64,000 nt of DNA from JACQAP01 sp035275265 (GCA_035275265.1 DATENC010000008.1:124001-188000), one strand, 5' to 3'. Counted from the stretch's first letter, positions 44,821-54,638 are shown. Notes: generated by a model from the sequence alone, not told the origin. Program-made: numbers and translations.

Positions 44821-45807
44821 TCAGCCCGCGGCGGTCGCGGGCCTTGCACGGCGTCTGTTCCAGGCTTCGGCTGCAGCCCCGAGGATGCCTTTCGGCATGA
44901 AGACAATGAACAACACCAGCATCAAGCCGTAGAGAGTGGTGTCCAGGCCGTGGATATCGTGGCCAAGGGCGAGCCGCAATACTTCGGCAAGCAACAGCGT
45001 GAACACTGCGCCGACCGTCGGTCCAAGCCGCACGAACATCCCGCCGGCAATCGCACCGAATACCATCTGCAGGCTTACCCCGATTCCCGAAACCGTTTCC
45101 GGGTTTACGTAGATCTGGTACTGCGCATATATTGCTCCGCCCAGGCAGGTCATCAGAGCCGATACCATCGTCACGCCGAGTTTGAGCCGCGTGACGTTGA
45201 TGCCGATCGATGCGGCGGCGTCTTCCTCCTGGCTGATCGCTTCCAGCGCGAGGCGTGCCATCGAACGATCCACCCGTGTCCACACCCACAGTCCAAACAG
45301 CCAGAAGCCGAGGACTATGTAGAACCACACCAGCTTTGAGGAGAACTGCAGCGCCGTTATCGACCAGGAGGTGTCCGCGAGCGCGGTATTGGGCGTGGCG
45401 CCAAGCGAGCCGCCAGTCTGGTCCCGCAGCGCCACGATGACCATGCGCACGATCTCCCCGAGAGCGAGGGTCACCAATGCAAAATAGTGGCCGACGATCT
45501 TCAGGCGGAAACACGGGTAGCCGATCAGGAACGCGACCAGTGCCGCAGCCAACAGCAATACCGGCAGCGACAGCCAAGGCGAAAGTCCGAATAAGTTCCA
45601 TGCCATCACCACCCCATACGCGCCAATGGCGAGAAAGGCGCCGTGGCCAAGGCTGGTCATTCCCAGTCGTCCCATCAGCGCCCAGCTGGTATATACGAAC
45701 GCCCACATGAGGCACATGATCATCAGGTGCAGCGGGTAGTTGCCCATTCCCGCAAGCGGCGCTGCCGCCAACAGTGCGACACCGATCCAGGGGAAGGCCC
45801 GCGTCAT
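44821..45807 (-). CDS. livM: branched-chain amino acid ABC transporter permease LivM
   Basis: 328 residues, about nine membrane helices. TSWALMGRLGMTSLGHGAFLAIGAY and the EEDAAASIGINVTRLKLGVTMVSALMTCLGGAIYA cytoplasmic loop identify LivM. Partner of livH; start ATG 45807 overlaps the livH stop by 4 bases, with GGGAGG at spacing 7. Last gene of a minus-strand livK-G-F-H-M operon. Confidence 0.95.
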   Translation of the reverse strand: MTRAFPWIGVALLAAAPLAGMGNYPLHLMIMCLMWAFVYTSWALMGRLGMTSLGHGAFLAIGAYGVVMAWNLFGLSPWLSLPVLLLAAALVAFLIGYPCFRLKIVGHYFALVTLALGEIVRMVIVALRDQTGGSLGATPNTALADTSWSITALQFSSKLVWFYIVLGFWLFGLWVWTRVDRSMARLALEAISQEEDAAASIGINVTRLKLGVTMVSALMTCLGGAIYAQYQIYVNPETVSGIGVSLQMVFGAIAGGMFVRLGPTVGAVFTLLLAEVLRLALGHDIHGLDTTLYGLMLVLFIVFMPKGILGAAAEAWNRRRARPATAAG

Positions 45808-46673
45808 GATTTGCCTCCCAGCAGGCCCTGCGGCCGCCAGAACATGAACGCGATGAAGAACAGGAAAGCCAGCACATATCCCCATTCGAGATGGAAGAAG
45901 TACCCGCCCACCGAGATGAATTGCGCGAATATGAACGCCGCAAGGAAGCCACCAATCATGTTGCCCAGCCCGCCGAGCACGCAAACCAGGAAAGCGATCG
46001 GCCCGAATGACACCCCGATTGCCGGGTGGATGTCGTATTGCAGCACCAACAAGCAGGCGGCCACTCCGGCAAGCGCACCGCCGAGCGCGGATGTGATCAG
46101 GAAGATGCGGGTCGGGTTGACGCCCATCAGCGGCATGATCGTACGGTCCTGCGAAATGGCGCGGATCGCGGTGCCGAGGTATGTGCGCTTGAGGAACAGA
46201 TAGACGGCGATCATGCTGACGAGCGCGATCAAAAACGCGGTCAGGCGCGCGAGGCTCAGGAACATCCCACCGAGTTCGAATGTCGGCAGTTTCACGCCGA
46301 TGTTCCTGAACTCGACACCGAAGAGCAGCGTGGCCACGCCCTGCAGGAAAAACAGCACACCGCCGGTCACCAGCAGCTGGTTGATTGGCTCGGCTCCCAG
46401 CACCGGACGAATCACGAATTGGTGCAACGCTACGCCCAGCGCCGACACCACCACCACACATGCCGGGAAGGCGAGCCACAACGGCCAACCATAGTCGACG
46501 TGCAGGTAGAAAGCCGTGTACATGCCGATCATGATCAGCTCGGCGTAACAGATCCACACTACGTCGATGACGCCGAAAATCAGATTCAGGCCCAGCGCCA
46601 GCAACGCCAGGATGCCGCCGAGCAGTACGCCATTGACGACGGCTTCCAGCAGAAAAATGTCGAATATTTCCAT
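45804..46673 (-). CDS. livH: branched-chain amino acid ABC transporter permease LivH
   Basis: 289 residues, about eight helices. GGILALLALGLNLIFGVIDVVWICYAELIMIGMY and TAIRAISQDRTIMPLMGVNPTRIFLITSALGGALAGVAA are LivH blocks. AGGAG directly abuts ATG 46673, so initiation probably depends on coupling to livF, which ends 3 bases upstream. Confidence 0.95.
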   Translation of the reverse strand: MEIFDIFLLEAVVNGVLLGGILALLALGLNLIFGVIDVVWICYAELIMIGMYTAFYLHVDYGWPLWLAFPACVVVVSALGVALHQFVIRPVLGAEPINQLLVTGGVLFFLQGVATLLFGVEFRNIGVKLPTFELGGMFLSLARLTAFLIALVSMIAVYLFLKRTYLGTAIRAISQDRTIMPLMGVNPTRIFLITSALGGALAGVAACLLVLQYDIHPAIGVSFGPIAFLVCVLGGLGNMIGGFLAAFIFAQFISVGGYFFHLEWGYVLAFLFFIAFMFWRPQGLLGGKS

Positions 46674-46676
46674 CTC

Positions 46677-47381
46677 CTAGACTCCGAGGTAAGCCTTTCT
46701 GATGGCGCCGGTGTCGAGCAGCTCCGCTGCCGCGCCCGCGGCGCGGATACGCCCCGTCTCCAGTAGATAGCCGCGGCTCGCGACCTTGAGCACCTGACGA
46801 ATGTTCTGCTCGACGATCAGGACGGTATAGCCCTCGGTGCTCATCCGCCGAACTGTTTCGAAGATCGACTGCACGACCACTGGCGCTAGGCCCGCGGAGG
46901 GTTCGTCCAGCAACAACAATTTGGGCCCGGACATGAGTGCACGGCCGATCGCGCACATCTGCTGCTCGCCGCCGGATAGCGTGCCAGCCGCCTGACGGCG
47001 TCGCTCTTCCATTCGCGGAAACAGCTTGTACACGCGCGCGAGCCGCTCTTCGAAGTGCTCCCGCGCTTGCGGCACGAACGCTCCCATTCGCATGTTCTCC
47101 TCGACCGTGAGCTTTGGAAACAGCCGCCGGTTCTCCGGCACGTGCGCGATCCCATGGCTGACCACCTCGTGGGAGGCCACGTCGTTCAACTGCCGGCCTT
47201 CCATCGTTATCTCGCCCGCCGTGGCGTCGATCAACCGCGATACGACTCTGAGCAGAGTCGTCTTGCCGGCACCGTTGGGCCCGATTACCGCGACGGTTTC
47301 ACCCGCCCTGACTTCAAGGCTCACGTCGAACAGCGCCTGGAAGCCGGCGTAGCCCGCTGAGATGTTGCGCAACTTGAGCAT
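46677..47381 (-). CDS. livF: branched-chain amino acid ABC transporter ATPase LivF
   Basis: 234 residues. Walker A GPNGAGKTT, LSGGEQQM signature, Walker B LLLLDEPSAGLAP, and the LivF-specific HVPENRRLFPKLTVEENM. Its ATG overlaps the livG stop by one base. It pairs with LivG to drive import. Confidence 0.96.
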   Translation of the reverse strand: MLKLRNISAGYAGFQALFDVSLEVRAGETVAVIGPNGAGKTTLLRVVSRLIDATAGEITMEGRQLNDVASHEVVSHGIAHVPENRRLFPKLTVEENMRMGAFVPQAREHFEERLARVYKLFPRMEERRRQAAGTLSGGEQQMCAIGRALMSGPKLLLLDEPSAGLAPVVVQSIFETVRRMSTEGYTVLIVEQNIRQVLKVASRGYLLETGRIRAAGAAAELLDTGAIRKAYLGV

Positions 47382-48139
47382 CAGATGCCCCTCGCCGCCA
47401 CGGTCGCCTGCACGTCGCCAGCGTCGGTGCCCAGATACACCTCGATTACCCTCGGATCGTGCGCCACCAACTCGGGTTTTCCTTGCGCGATCACTTCGCC
47501 GTGGTCCAGCACCACGCAGCGGTCCACCACCCGCATCAATGCGCCCATGATGTGCTCGACCCAGACGATGGTGATGCCGCGCTGGTTACGGATCTCCGCA
47601 AGCAGGTCGGCAGCCTGATTCATTTCCTGCTCGTCGAGGCCGCCGAGTGATTCGTCTGCAAGAAGCAACTTTGGCTTGGTGGCCAGGGCGCGCGCGAGTT
47701 CCAGTTTTTTCAATCCTGCGGCGCCCAAACCTTCGACGCGCGCGCCGGATTCAGCGCGCAAGCGCACCAGGTCGAGGACCTCTCTTGCCTGGGAAAATGC
47801 TTGTTCGCGCGTCGGGCGGTCCGCCCGCCCGTAACAGGCGGCGAGCACGACATTTTCGATAATCGACAGCCGGCGGAAGGGGCGCGGAATCTGGAAGGTC
47901 CGTGCGATTCCGGCGTGAGCGACACGGTGAGCCGGCCAACCACCGATTTCGTGGCCAAGAAAGCGGATCGATCCCACAGTCGGTGCAAGCGCACCGGCAA
48001 TGAGATTGAACGTGGTGCTCTTGCCCGAGCCATTCGGGCCGATCAATCCCAGGATCTCGCCCTCCTTCACGTCGAAGGAAACGCTGTTGACGGCCGTGAA
48101 GCCGCCAAAGACCTTGGTCAATCCGCTGACCGCTAACAT
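47381..48139 (-). CDS. livG: branched-chain amino acid ABC transporter ATPase LivG
   Basis: 252 residues: Walker A GPNGSGKST, GIARTFQIPRPFRRLS, LGAAGLKKLELARALA (a degenerate signature, common in LivG) and LLADESLGGLDEQE. The C-terminal HIMGALMRVVDRCVVLDHG is LivG-like. The GGGGGGAG site lies directly before ATG 48139, the first gene after the inverted-repeat gap. Confidence 0.95.
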   Translation of the reverse strand: MLAVSGLTKVFGGFTAVNSVSFDVKEGEILGLIGPNGSGKSTTFNLIAGALAPTVGSIRFLGHEIGGWPAHRVAHAGIARTFQIPRPFRRLSIIENVVLAACYGRADRPTREQAFSQAREVLDLVRLRAESGARVEGLGAAGLKKLELARALATKPKLLLADESLGGLDEQEMNQAADLLAEIRNQRGITIVWVEHIMGALMRVVDRCVVLDHGEVIAQGKPELVAHDPRVIEVYLGTDAGDVQATVAARGI

Positions 48140-48156
48140 CTCCCCCCTTTGAAGGT

Positions 48157-48317
48157 CCGTGACTATCGTGACTGTCGTGACGGTCGCAAGAAGACCAGGC
48201 GTAACCTCCGGTTACAGCGGTTGCTGGTGCTGGTGGCCCTGATTGTCGGCAACGCTTAACTCGGCACGAACCTGTTGCTCGCCATAGCGACTGTCACGAT
48301 AGTCACGACAGTCACGG
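48157..48317. repeat. long near-perfect inverted repeat built from 9-bp units, in the liv operon
   Basis: Arms 48157-48187 and 48287-48317 are 31 bases each with 28 matches and are separated by 99 bases. Each arm is itself three tandem 9-bp units of the type GTGACTRTC. The structure sits between livK (ends 48334) and livG, and would form a strong stem in the message. Confidence 0.85.
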
Positions 48318-48333
48318 AATCACCGTCACGGCC

Positions 48334-49644
48334 TCACTGATTCGAATAGCCGTGAGGCCTCGGCCAAGGCAGCACCGGTTCGGCGGTGCGCAGATTCGCC
48401 GGCCAGACGACCTCGCTCTTGCCGTTGATGTATTGCACCACCACCGGCGAGGAGCGCTCGTTCTGGCCGGACATTTCGTGGCCCGGTCGATGGAACTTCA
48501 CGCCATAGCCCTGGATCGTGCCGCCGTCGGGAATGTCGGTGTCCAGCGCGGCCTTGCGCAAGGCGTCCGGATCGATCCCGCCATACTTCTTGATCGCACG
48601 CGGCAGCACGTCGGTAAGTAAGATCCACGTCTGGTTGAAACCCATCGAGACGTGTGGCGGCACTTCGTCGGCATGGGTCTCCGCCTTGTAACGCTTGACC
48701 ATCTCCCGGATCAACGTGTCCAGCCCCGGGGCAAGGCGCTTGGCGTCGAGCAGTTGCGCGGCGACCGGGTCCACGCTGGCGATGTACTCGGAGTCTTTAC
48801 CCAGCCCCTCGCGCAGCTTGTCGAATTGACTGTAGCCGGCTCCGTGTCCGATCAGAGCCGCCCACTTCAGGCCTTGCTCGCGCGCCTGGCGCCAGAACAG
48901 CGTGATGTCCGGGTTATAGCCGGAGTGCAGGATGACGTCGGGCCGCGCACGGCGCAGCTTGGTAACCAGGCTCGACAAATCCGGTGCCGTTGCGGTGTAT
49001 CCCTCCTTCAGTACGATCTGCATGCCGAATTTCTTGCACGTCTCCTCGTTTGCGGTGGCAACGCCAGAACCGTAGGGGCCGTCTTCGTAGATAATTGCAA
49101 TCTTCAGGTCCTTCGGGTCCTTTTTGAACCGGGTCTTGGCTGTTTCATTCAACAGGCTGCACGAGGCAGCGCCGAACTGGTCGGTGTGCACCTGCGGGCG
49201 AAATACGTATTGCAGGTTCTTGCCCTTGAATACGCTCGATGCAGTGCAGACGTTGGCCCACATGAACTTCTTGGCCGCATCCACTTTTTGCGCCATCGGC
49301 ACGCAGTGTGCACTGGAGTAGACGCCCAAAATGAGACTTACTTTCTCCTGGTCGAGCAGTCGAATCGCCTCGTTGATCGCGACCTCGGCCTTGGACTGAG
49401 CGTCCGCGTAGGTGGCTTTTATCGTGTAGCCCTCGACTCCGCCGCGTTCGTTGATCATATCAATCGCGATCTTGGTGCCGATCGCTGCGGCCTGAGAACC
49501 GCCGGCGGCGAACGGTCCGGTATAGTCGTAGATGACGCCGATCTTGACTTCTTTCGCTCCGGCCGGAGCCGCCGCGAACATCCCTATGCCCGCGACTGCG
49601 AGTGTCGTCATCAGCACGCAATTGCGAATGTTTCGCCTGCGCAT
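48334..49644 (-). CDS. livK: branched-chain amino acid ABC transporter substrate-binding protein
   Basis: 436 residues. Signal peptide MRRRNIRNCVLMTTLAVAGIG to about AGAK. The type I periplasmic-binding fold follows: VKIGVIYDYTGPFAAGGSQ, IYEDGPYGSGVATANEETC, LRRARPDVILHSGYNPD. The ligand is not certain; family members bind amino acids, aromatic acids or amides. ATG 49644 with GGAGGAC. First gene of the minus-strand operon with livG, F, H and M. Confidence 0.92.
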   Translation of the reverse strand: MRRRNIRNCVLMTTLAVAGIGMFAAAPAGAKEVKIGVIYDYTGPFAAGGSQAAAIGTKIAIDMINERGGVEGYTIKATYADAQSKAEVAINEAIRLLDQEKVSLILGVYSSAHCVPMAQKVDAAKKFMWANVCTASSVFKGKNLQYVFRPQVHTDQFGAASCSLLNETAKTRFKKDPKDLKIAIIYEDGPYGSGVATANEETCKKFGMQIVLKEGYTATAPDLSSLVTKLRRARPDVILHSGYNPDITLFWRQAREQGLKWAALIGHGAGYSQFDKLREGLGKDSEYIASVDPVAAQLLDAKRLAPGLDTLIREMVKRYKAETHADEVPPHVSMGFNQTWILLTDVLPRAIKKYGGIDPDALRKAALDTDIPDGGTIQGYGVKFHRPGHEMSGQNERSSPVVVQYINGKSEVVWPANLRTAEPVLPWPRPHGYSNQ

Positions 49645-49841
49645 GGTTGTGTCCTCCATCCCGATCGCACCGCTTGCTCTTGTCGGCGGTTCGCAAGGAT
49701 GCGGCCGCCGTCTCTAATAAAGGCGTACGGCCAAAGATTTGCCGCACACCGCCGATAATGCCCGTCATCGGCACTCGACTCAAGCACAAGCCTGACAAGC
49801 AGTCATTGCATCGCAAAAACCGCGCGCCGGATGGGCGACGT

Positions 49842-51110
49842 TCAGGAAGGATCCGGTTCTTGCTGCCGTCTGAGCAGCCAGAATGCGATCGCGATGGTCA
49901 GAAAGTTCCAGAGGATGCCGTTGACGAACGCGGCGTCGTACGAGCCGGTCCAGTCGAAGATCGCCCCCGACACCCAGCCGCCCAGAGCCATGCCGAACAG
50001 CGAGGCCATCATCACGGTGCCAACGCGCGCCCCAGCCTCGTTCGGGGGGAAGTGCTCGCGCACGATGATTGCGTAGGACGGTACGATACCTCCTTGGAAC
50101 AAGCCGAACAGCGCCGAGATCAAGTAAAGCGAAACCAATCCGTCGAACGGCAGGAACAGAAGCAGCGCGAGCGCCTGCAGGCTCGAGCCCAGCAGCAGCG
50201 TACGCAGCCCGCCGATGCGGTCGCAAATCCAGCCGAAGGCGAGGCGGCTCACGATTCCGCAGCCCAGCATGAGCGACAGCATCTGGGTACCGCGCGCAGC
50301 ACCGTATCCCAGGTCACCGCAATAAGCTACGAGGTGAACCTGCGGCATCGACATCGCCACGCAACAACTAAGCGGCGCAACGACCAGCAGCGCTTGCAAC
50401 GTACCCGGTGAAAGCCTCAACGGACGTGGCGCCCACGAGGTCACCGGTGCGCCTGCCGCCATCGGTCCAGCCGCGGACGCCCTTCTTTTCAGGAGCAGCG
50501 CCAGCGGCAACATGGTTGCCACGCAGAACACACCGATGCCAACGTAGGTCTGACGCCAGCCGACACTGTCGATGTAATGCTGAACGATCGGTGGCCAGAC
50601 CGTTCCCGCCAGGTAGTTACCGCTGGCGAAGATTGCTACCGCGATGCCGCGGCGGCGGGTGAACCAAAGTGAAGTGTCGGCGAGCAACGGCGCGAACGTC
50701 GCGGAACTCCCCACACCGATCAACAGGCCTTGCACCAGCGTGAACTGCCAGAGGCTGCTGGCCGAGCCCGCAAGGACGTAGCCCAGCGCCAGCGCGATCG
50801 TGCCGGCCATGACCGGGACCATGATCCCGAAGCGGTCAGAAAGTCGGCCCATAAGTATGCCGCTCAGCCCGTAACCGATCATGGTCAGTGTGTAAGGCAA
50901 CGACGCATCGGCGCGTGCGACGCCGAATTCCGCCTGGACCGGCGGCAGCGCCACGACGACCGACCACATGCCGACGCCGCCAATAGTGGACAGCAGCAAC
51001 GCCATCACCAGGCGGGTCCAGGCGTATGCGGACTCGGTCTCGCCACCGGGCACCACACTATGGTTCTTGTTCGTACCGGCTGCCGGCCGGTCGGTGCCTG
51101 ATTGCGTCAT
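49842..51110 (-). CDS. MFS transporter, oxalate/formate antiporter or monocarboxylate-like
   Basis: 422 residues, twelve helices. STIGGVGMWSVVVALPPVQAEFGVARADASLPYTLTMIGYGLSGILMGRLSDRFG is the OFA/MCT-type signature region, with the usual GRLSDRFG loop. Likely transports a small carboxylate. ATG 51110 is preferred over a frame open to 51263. Same strand as the liv operon but 198 bases apart. Confidence 0.87.
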   Translation of the reverse strand: MTQSGTDRPAAGTNKNHSVVPGGETESAYAWTRLVMALLLSTIGGVGMWSVVVALPPVQAEFGVARADASLPYTLTMIGYGLSGILMGRLSDRFGIMVPVMAGTIALALGYVLAGSASSLWQFTLVQGLLIGVGSSATFAPLLADTSLWFTRRRGIAVAIFASGNYLAGTVWPPIVQHYIDSVGWRQTYVGIGVFCVATMLPLALLLKRRASAAGPMAAGAPVTSWAPRPLRLSPGTLQALLVVAPLSCCVAMSMPQVHLVAYCGDLGYGAARGTQMLSLMLGCGIVSRLAFGWICDRIGGLRTLLLGSSLQALALLLFLPFDGLVSLYLISALFGLFQGGIVPSYAIIVREHFPPNEAGARVGTVMMASLFGMALGGWVSGAIFDWTGSYDAAFVNGILWNFLTIAIAFWLLRRQQEPDPS

Positions 51111-51413
51111 CAGTTCGCCGCTATGCGGCCTCCTCTGCCGGCCGCGATTGTGCCACGACCGTCCATTGGAGTCGCGGCAGTAAACGACGTTGCATCCGGG
51201 ATTCGATTCGTAGAAGCTGGCCACCCCGTTGTCGCGCGTAGCCGCGGCGTGGAATTCGTTCATTCGCGCATCGCGATGCGCTTGTCTAGGTCCGCCTCGG
51301 TAGTCTTGGGAAGTGGTGCAAGGTGATTCGTAGCTCGTGGCTCGTGGCTCGTAAAGTCCAGCTTCTGCTTCTGCACGTCATCGTCACGTGTCGCTTGTCA
51401 CGGCCTTATAGCC
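51111..51413. other. 303-base gap with a short tandem repeat
   Basis: No confident gene. Holds a simple tandem repeat of the type GTAGCTCGTGGCTCGTGGCTC at about 51330-51352, followed by a run of GTCA/GTCGC-like words to about 51400 near the end of the exported-protein gene. It contains the regulatory region of the transporter gene on the minus strand. Confidence 0.5.
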
Positions 51414-51917
51414 TCACTCCACCTCGGCCTTGTTCAGGCGTCCGACGACCGCATCCATCTCGACAGTCGCCTTGTGGCCGCTGGGCAGGATCATCTGGTA
51501 CGTGTAGTAAGGTCTCCCGGTGAAACTGACCGCCAAATTCATACCCAGAATCCTGGCCGGACCGACGAAGATCACCGGCGACGCCTCGCGCGCCTTCGGT
51601 TCTGGCAATGTGGCACGCTCAAACATGTTGTAGTTGTAAAGCCCGGTCTTGCCTTTGAACTCGAATTTCGCCGGCTTGGCCGGATCGCAGGTTGTTTCTC
51701 CCATCTTGCCGTCCTTCTCCAGTACGGTGATTGCGTATGGAGGTTGGGCGCCGCCCCCGGCCTGACGCCAGGCGGTAACGATTCCCGGATGCTCGTTGAT
51801 CACGGCCGCGATGCAGATGTCGAGTGGCCCGCCGGGCTCTGTGGTTTCAGCCGCTAGTGCGTGTGATTGTGCGGCCACGCAAAGAAAAATAACGCTGACA
51901 GTCTTGAAGGCGCGCAT
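51414..51917 (-). CDS. exported hypothetical protein, 167 aa
   Basis: Signal peptide MRAFKTVSVIFLCVAAQSHALA with cleavage near ALA-AE. The mature protein contains two cysteines (DICIAAV, ETTCDPAK), a PepSY-like LDICIAAVINEHPGIVTAWRQ beginning and VTFxG-type strands (NLAVSFTGRPYYTYQMILPSGHKATVEMDA) that resemble PepSY-domain inhibitors. Function unknown. GGAGA before ATG 51917; the 4-residue longer TTG start at 51929 is less likely. Confidence 0.7.
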   Translation of the reverse strand: MRAFKTVSVIFLCVAAQSHALAAETTEPGGPLDICIAAVINEHPGIVTAWRQAGGGAQPPYAITVLEKDGKMGETTCDPAKPAKFEFKGKTGLYNYNMFERATLPEPKAREASPVIFVGPARILGMNLAVSFTGRPYYTYQMILPSGHKATVEMDAVVGRLNKAEVE

Positions 51918-52135
51918 GTTTTTCTCCAAGGGTTGATCGAAGTTGCTCCGTCATTCCTATTATCCACCGACGCACGCCTTCCTGCTTTTCGGGCCGCTGA
52001 GACTGGTTTGCCGCCCCGGTACGATTAGTGCATCGGTTGTATCATCGAATCAATTGCGGTACGCGGCATCGTTATACGCTGCAGGTTAGCGCTGGCGCGC
52101 GTGTCGCAGCACGCGTCATTTTATGTGGAGGGTTT

Positions 52136-53170
52136 ATGCATTATCGTCTTCTCGGCCGTTCGGGCCTGCTGGTCTCGGAGATCTGCCTCGGCACCATGAC
52201 CTATGGCGGCAAGGGGCGATGGCAGCCCATCGGACAACTCGGCCTCGCCGAAGTGGAAGCGCAGGTCAAAGCGGCGTTTGATTCCGGCGTCAATTTCATC
52301 GACACCGCCGATGTGTACTCGGAAGGAGATGCCGAGGTACTGCTCGGCCAGGCGCTGAAAAAACTCAAACTGCCGCGAGAAGAGTTGATCATTGCAACCA
52401 AGGTTCGGATCCGCATGGGCCCGGGGCCGAACCAGGTGGGGCTGTCGCGCGGCCACATCATGGACGCGGTGGATGCGAGCCTGCGCCGGCTGCAATTGGA
52501 TCACATCGACCTCTATCAGATCCACGGTCAGGACCTGGCGACGCCGCTGGAGGAAACGCTGCGCGCGCTGGAAGACCTGGTACGTTCAGGCAAGGTACGC
52601 TATCTGGGGCTGAGCAACTATGCCGCGTGGCAGATCATGAAAGGGGTCGCAATCTCCGAAAAGCGCGGGTGGAACCGTTTCGAAAGCATTCAGGTCCACT
52701 ACTCGCTCGCCGGCCGCGACATAGAACGCGAGATCGTTCCGGTGGCGCTCGACCAGGCGCTGGGTATCCTCGTATGGAGTCCGCTGGCAGGCGGGCTGCT
52801 GTCGGGAAAATTCAATGAGAAAGAAAAAGGTCCGGAGGGTGCGCGGCGCACCAACTTCGATTTTCCACCGGTGGATCGGGCACGCGCGTTCCGGTGCGTG
52901 GACGCGATGCGGCCGATCGCCCAGGAGCAGGGTGTCTCGATCGCACGAGTTGCCCTGGCGTGGCTGCTGCATCAGCCGGGAGTCGCAAGCGTGATCGTCG
53001 GCGCCAAGACCAACGAACAGCTCGCCGACAATGTTAGCGCCACAGACTTGCGCCTGTCCGAGTCGGACCTGCAAATCCTGAACAACGTCAGCAAACTGCC
53101 GCCCGAGTATCCGGGCTGGATGTTCGAGCGACAGAATCGCGATCGGCTTCCCGGCGGGGCGATTACCTGA
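52136..53170 (+). CDS. aldo/keto reductase
   Basis: 344 residues. The catalytic tetrad is visible: Asp and Tyr in FIDTADVYSEG, Lys in IATKVRI and His in YQIHGQD. NADPH-binding SPLAGGLLSGK and the C-terminal IVGAKTNEQLADN motif complete the family. Reduces an aldehyde or ketone; substrate unknown. TGGAGGG before ATG 52136. Alone on its strand, 161 bases before the second Liv operon; a promoter between them is not clear. Confidence 0.92.
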   Translation: MHYRLLGRSGLLVSEICLGTMTYGGKGRWQPIGQLGLAEVEAQVKAAFDSGVNFIDTADVYSEGDAEVLLGQALKKLKLPREELIIATKVRIRMGPGPNQVGLSRGHIMDAVDASLRRLQLDHIDLYQIHGQDLATPLEETLRALEDLVRSGKVRYLGLSNYAAWQIMKGVAISEKRGWNRFESIQVHYSLAGRDIEREIVPVALDQALGILVWSPLAGGLLSGKFNEKEKGPEGARRTNFDFPPVDRARAFRCVDAMRPIAQEQGVSIARVALAWLLHQPGVASVIVGAKTNEQLADNVSATDLRLSESDLQILNNVSKLPPEYPGWMFERQNRDRLPGGAIT

Positions 53171-53331
53171 CAATCTGCGACTGTGCCGTTCCTGCAGAAT
53201 CTCGGTGATCCACCACCTGACTGCCCCGGACCGGAAGCCGGGCAAGCTGCTATAGTCCGTTGGTTCGCGTACTTTCAGAAGAGCGAGCACAAGAAATAAA
53301 AGGCTGCGGCGGACTGATCAGGGGGAGTACG

Positions 53332-54597
53332 GTGACAAAGTTCCAGTGCAGAGCCGTCCTGGGGATTGTTGGGGCGATCACTGCCGCACTGTCAGTTTGT
53401 GCGCTTCTGACCAGCGCCTACGCACAGAGCAAACAGCCGATCCGCATCGGTCTCTCGATTTCGCAAACCGGCCCGTTGAGCAGCGCTGGAAAATCCGGAT
53501 TGGTCGCGCTGGAAATCTGGCGCGACGATGTCAACGCCGGCGGCGGGTTGCTCGGGCGCCCGGTGGAATTGGTTGTTTACGACGACCAAAGCAATCCGTC
53601 AATGACGCCGGGCATCTATACCAAACTGCTGGACGTGGACAAGGTCGACCTCCTGGTCGCTCCCTACGCGACCAACCCGACCGCCCCGATCATGCCGCTG
53701 GTGAAGCAGCGCGACCGGTTGCTGATCGGCAACTTCGCGCTCGACGTGAATGCGCATATCCGGCACGACAAGTACTTCAACAACCAGCCATGGGCGTCGG
53801 CCAAGGATTCGGCCGCTCCCTACCTTGGCCTGTGCCGCAAACTCGGAGCGAAGACCATCGCCATCCTCGCGGCCGACGCCGAGTTCGCGCAAAACCTCGC
53901 CGGCGGCATTCGTGCAGGGCTGAAGGACTACGGCCTGCAGCCAGTCTACGACCAGAACTACCCGCCGAACACGGTTGAATTTTCGTCCGTGATCCGCGCC
54001 ATTCGCGCGAAAAAACCTGATGCAGTGTTCGTCGCCTCGTATCCGTCCGATTCCACTGCGATCATCCGTTCGGTGAACGAGATCGGCATCGGCGACAACG
54101 TCATGCTGCTCGGCGGCGGCATGGTCGGCCTGCAATACGCCTCCATCATGGAATCCCTTGGTTCCATGCTGAATGGCGTGGTGAACTACAACACCTGGGC
54201 GCCGGAGAAGACGATGGACTTCCCGGGGATTCGCGGCTTCCTGACCCGTTACCAGGCGCGAGCAAAACAGGCGAACGTGGATCCGCTCGGCTTCTATCTA
54301 CCACCGTTCGACTATGCGATCGGCCAGATCCTGGCGCAGGCGGTGACCGCGACCGGAAGTCTGGATCATAAAGTCCTCGCAAATTACCTCAGAGAGCACG
54401 AAATAAAAACGATCGTCGGCAGCATTCGGTATGGTCCGACCGGAGAATGGGCGAACCCGCGCATCGTATACGTCCAGTTTCGAGGGATCGCGGACAAGAA
54501 CCTCGAGCAATTCCGCGGCGCTGGCAAACAGGTAATCGTCGCGCCGGATGTCTTCAAGACCGGAGAAGTGATCCCCTTCAGTCAGGCGCGCAACTAG
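53332..54597 (+). CDS. second Liv-type ABC transporter substrate-binding protein
   Basis: 421 residues. Signal peptide ends near SAYAQ. RIGLSISQTGPLSSAGKSGLVALEIWRDDVNAGGGLLGRPVELVVYDDQS is the family start. GTG 53332 is used with GGGGGAG at spacing 4-5; a longer in-frame ATG at 53260 has no such site and would add a charged tail before the signal peptide. Heads a plus-strand operon with its own LivH, M, G and F. Confidence 0.93.
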   Translation: MTKFQCRAVLGIVGAITAALSVCALLTSAYAQSKQPIRIGLSISQTGPLSSAGKSGLVALEIWRDDVNAGGGLLGRPVELVVYDDQSNPSMTPGIYTKLLDVDKVDLLVAPYATNPTAPIMPLVKQRDRLLIGNFALDVNAHIRHDKYFNNQPWASAKDSAAPYLGLCRKLGAKTIAILAADAEFAQNLAGGIRAGLKDYGLQPVYDQNYPPNTVEFSSVIRAIRAKKPDAVFVASYPSDSTAIIRSVNEIGIGDNVMLLGGGMVGLQYASIMESLGSMLNGVVNYNTWAPEKTMDFPGIRGFLTRYQARAKQANVDPLGFYLPPFDYAIGQILAQAVTATGSLDHKVLANYLREHEIKTIVGSIRYGPTGEWANPRIVYVQFRGIADKNLEQFRGAGKQVIVAPDVFKTGEVIPFSQARN

Positions 54598-54638
54598 CCT
54601 GCGAGCCGGCCGAACGTCACCCTAGACAGGACCCAGTG

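Noticed and set aside
44807..45955. 382-codon frame in the livM/livH region
   Set aside because: Out-of-frame reading on the coding strand over two strongly identified permease genes.
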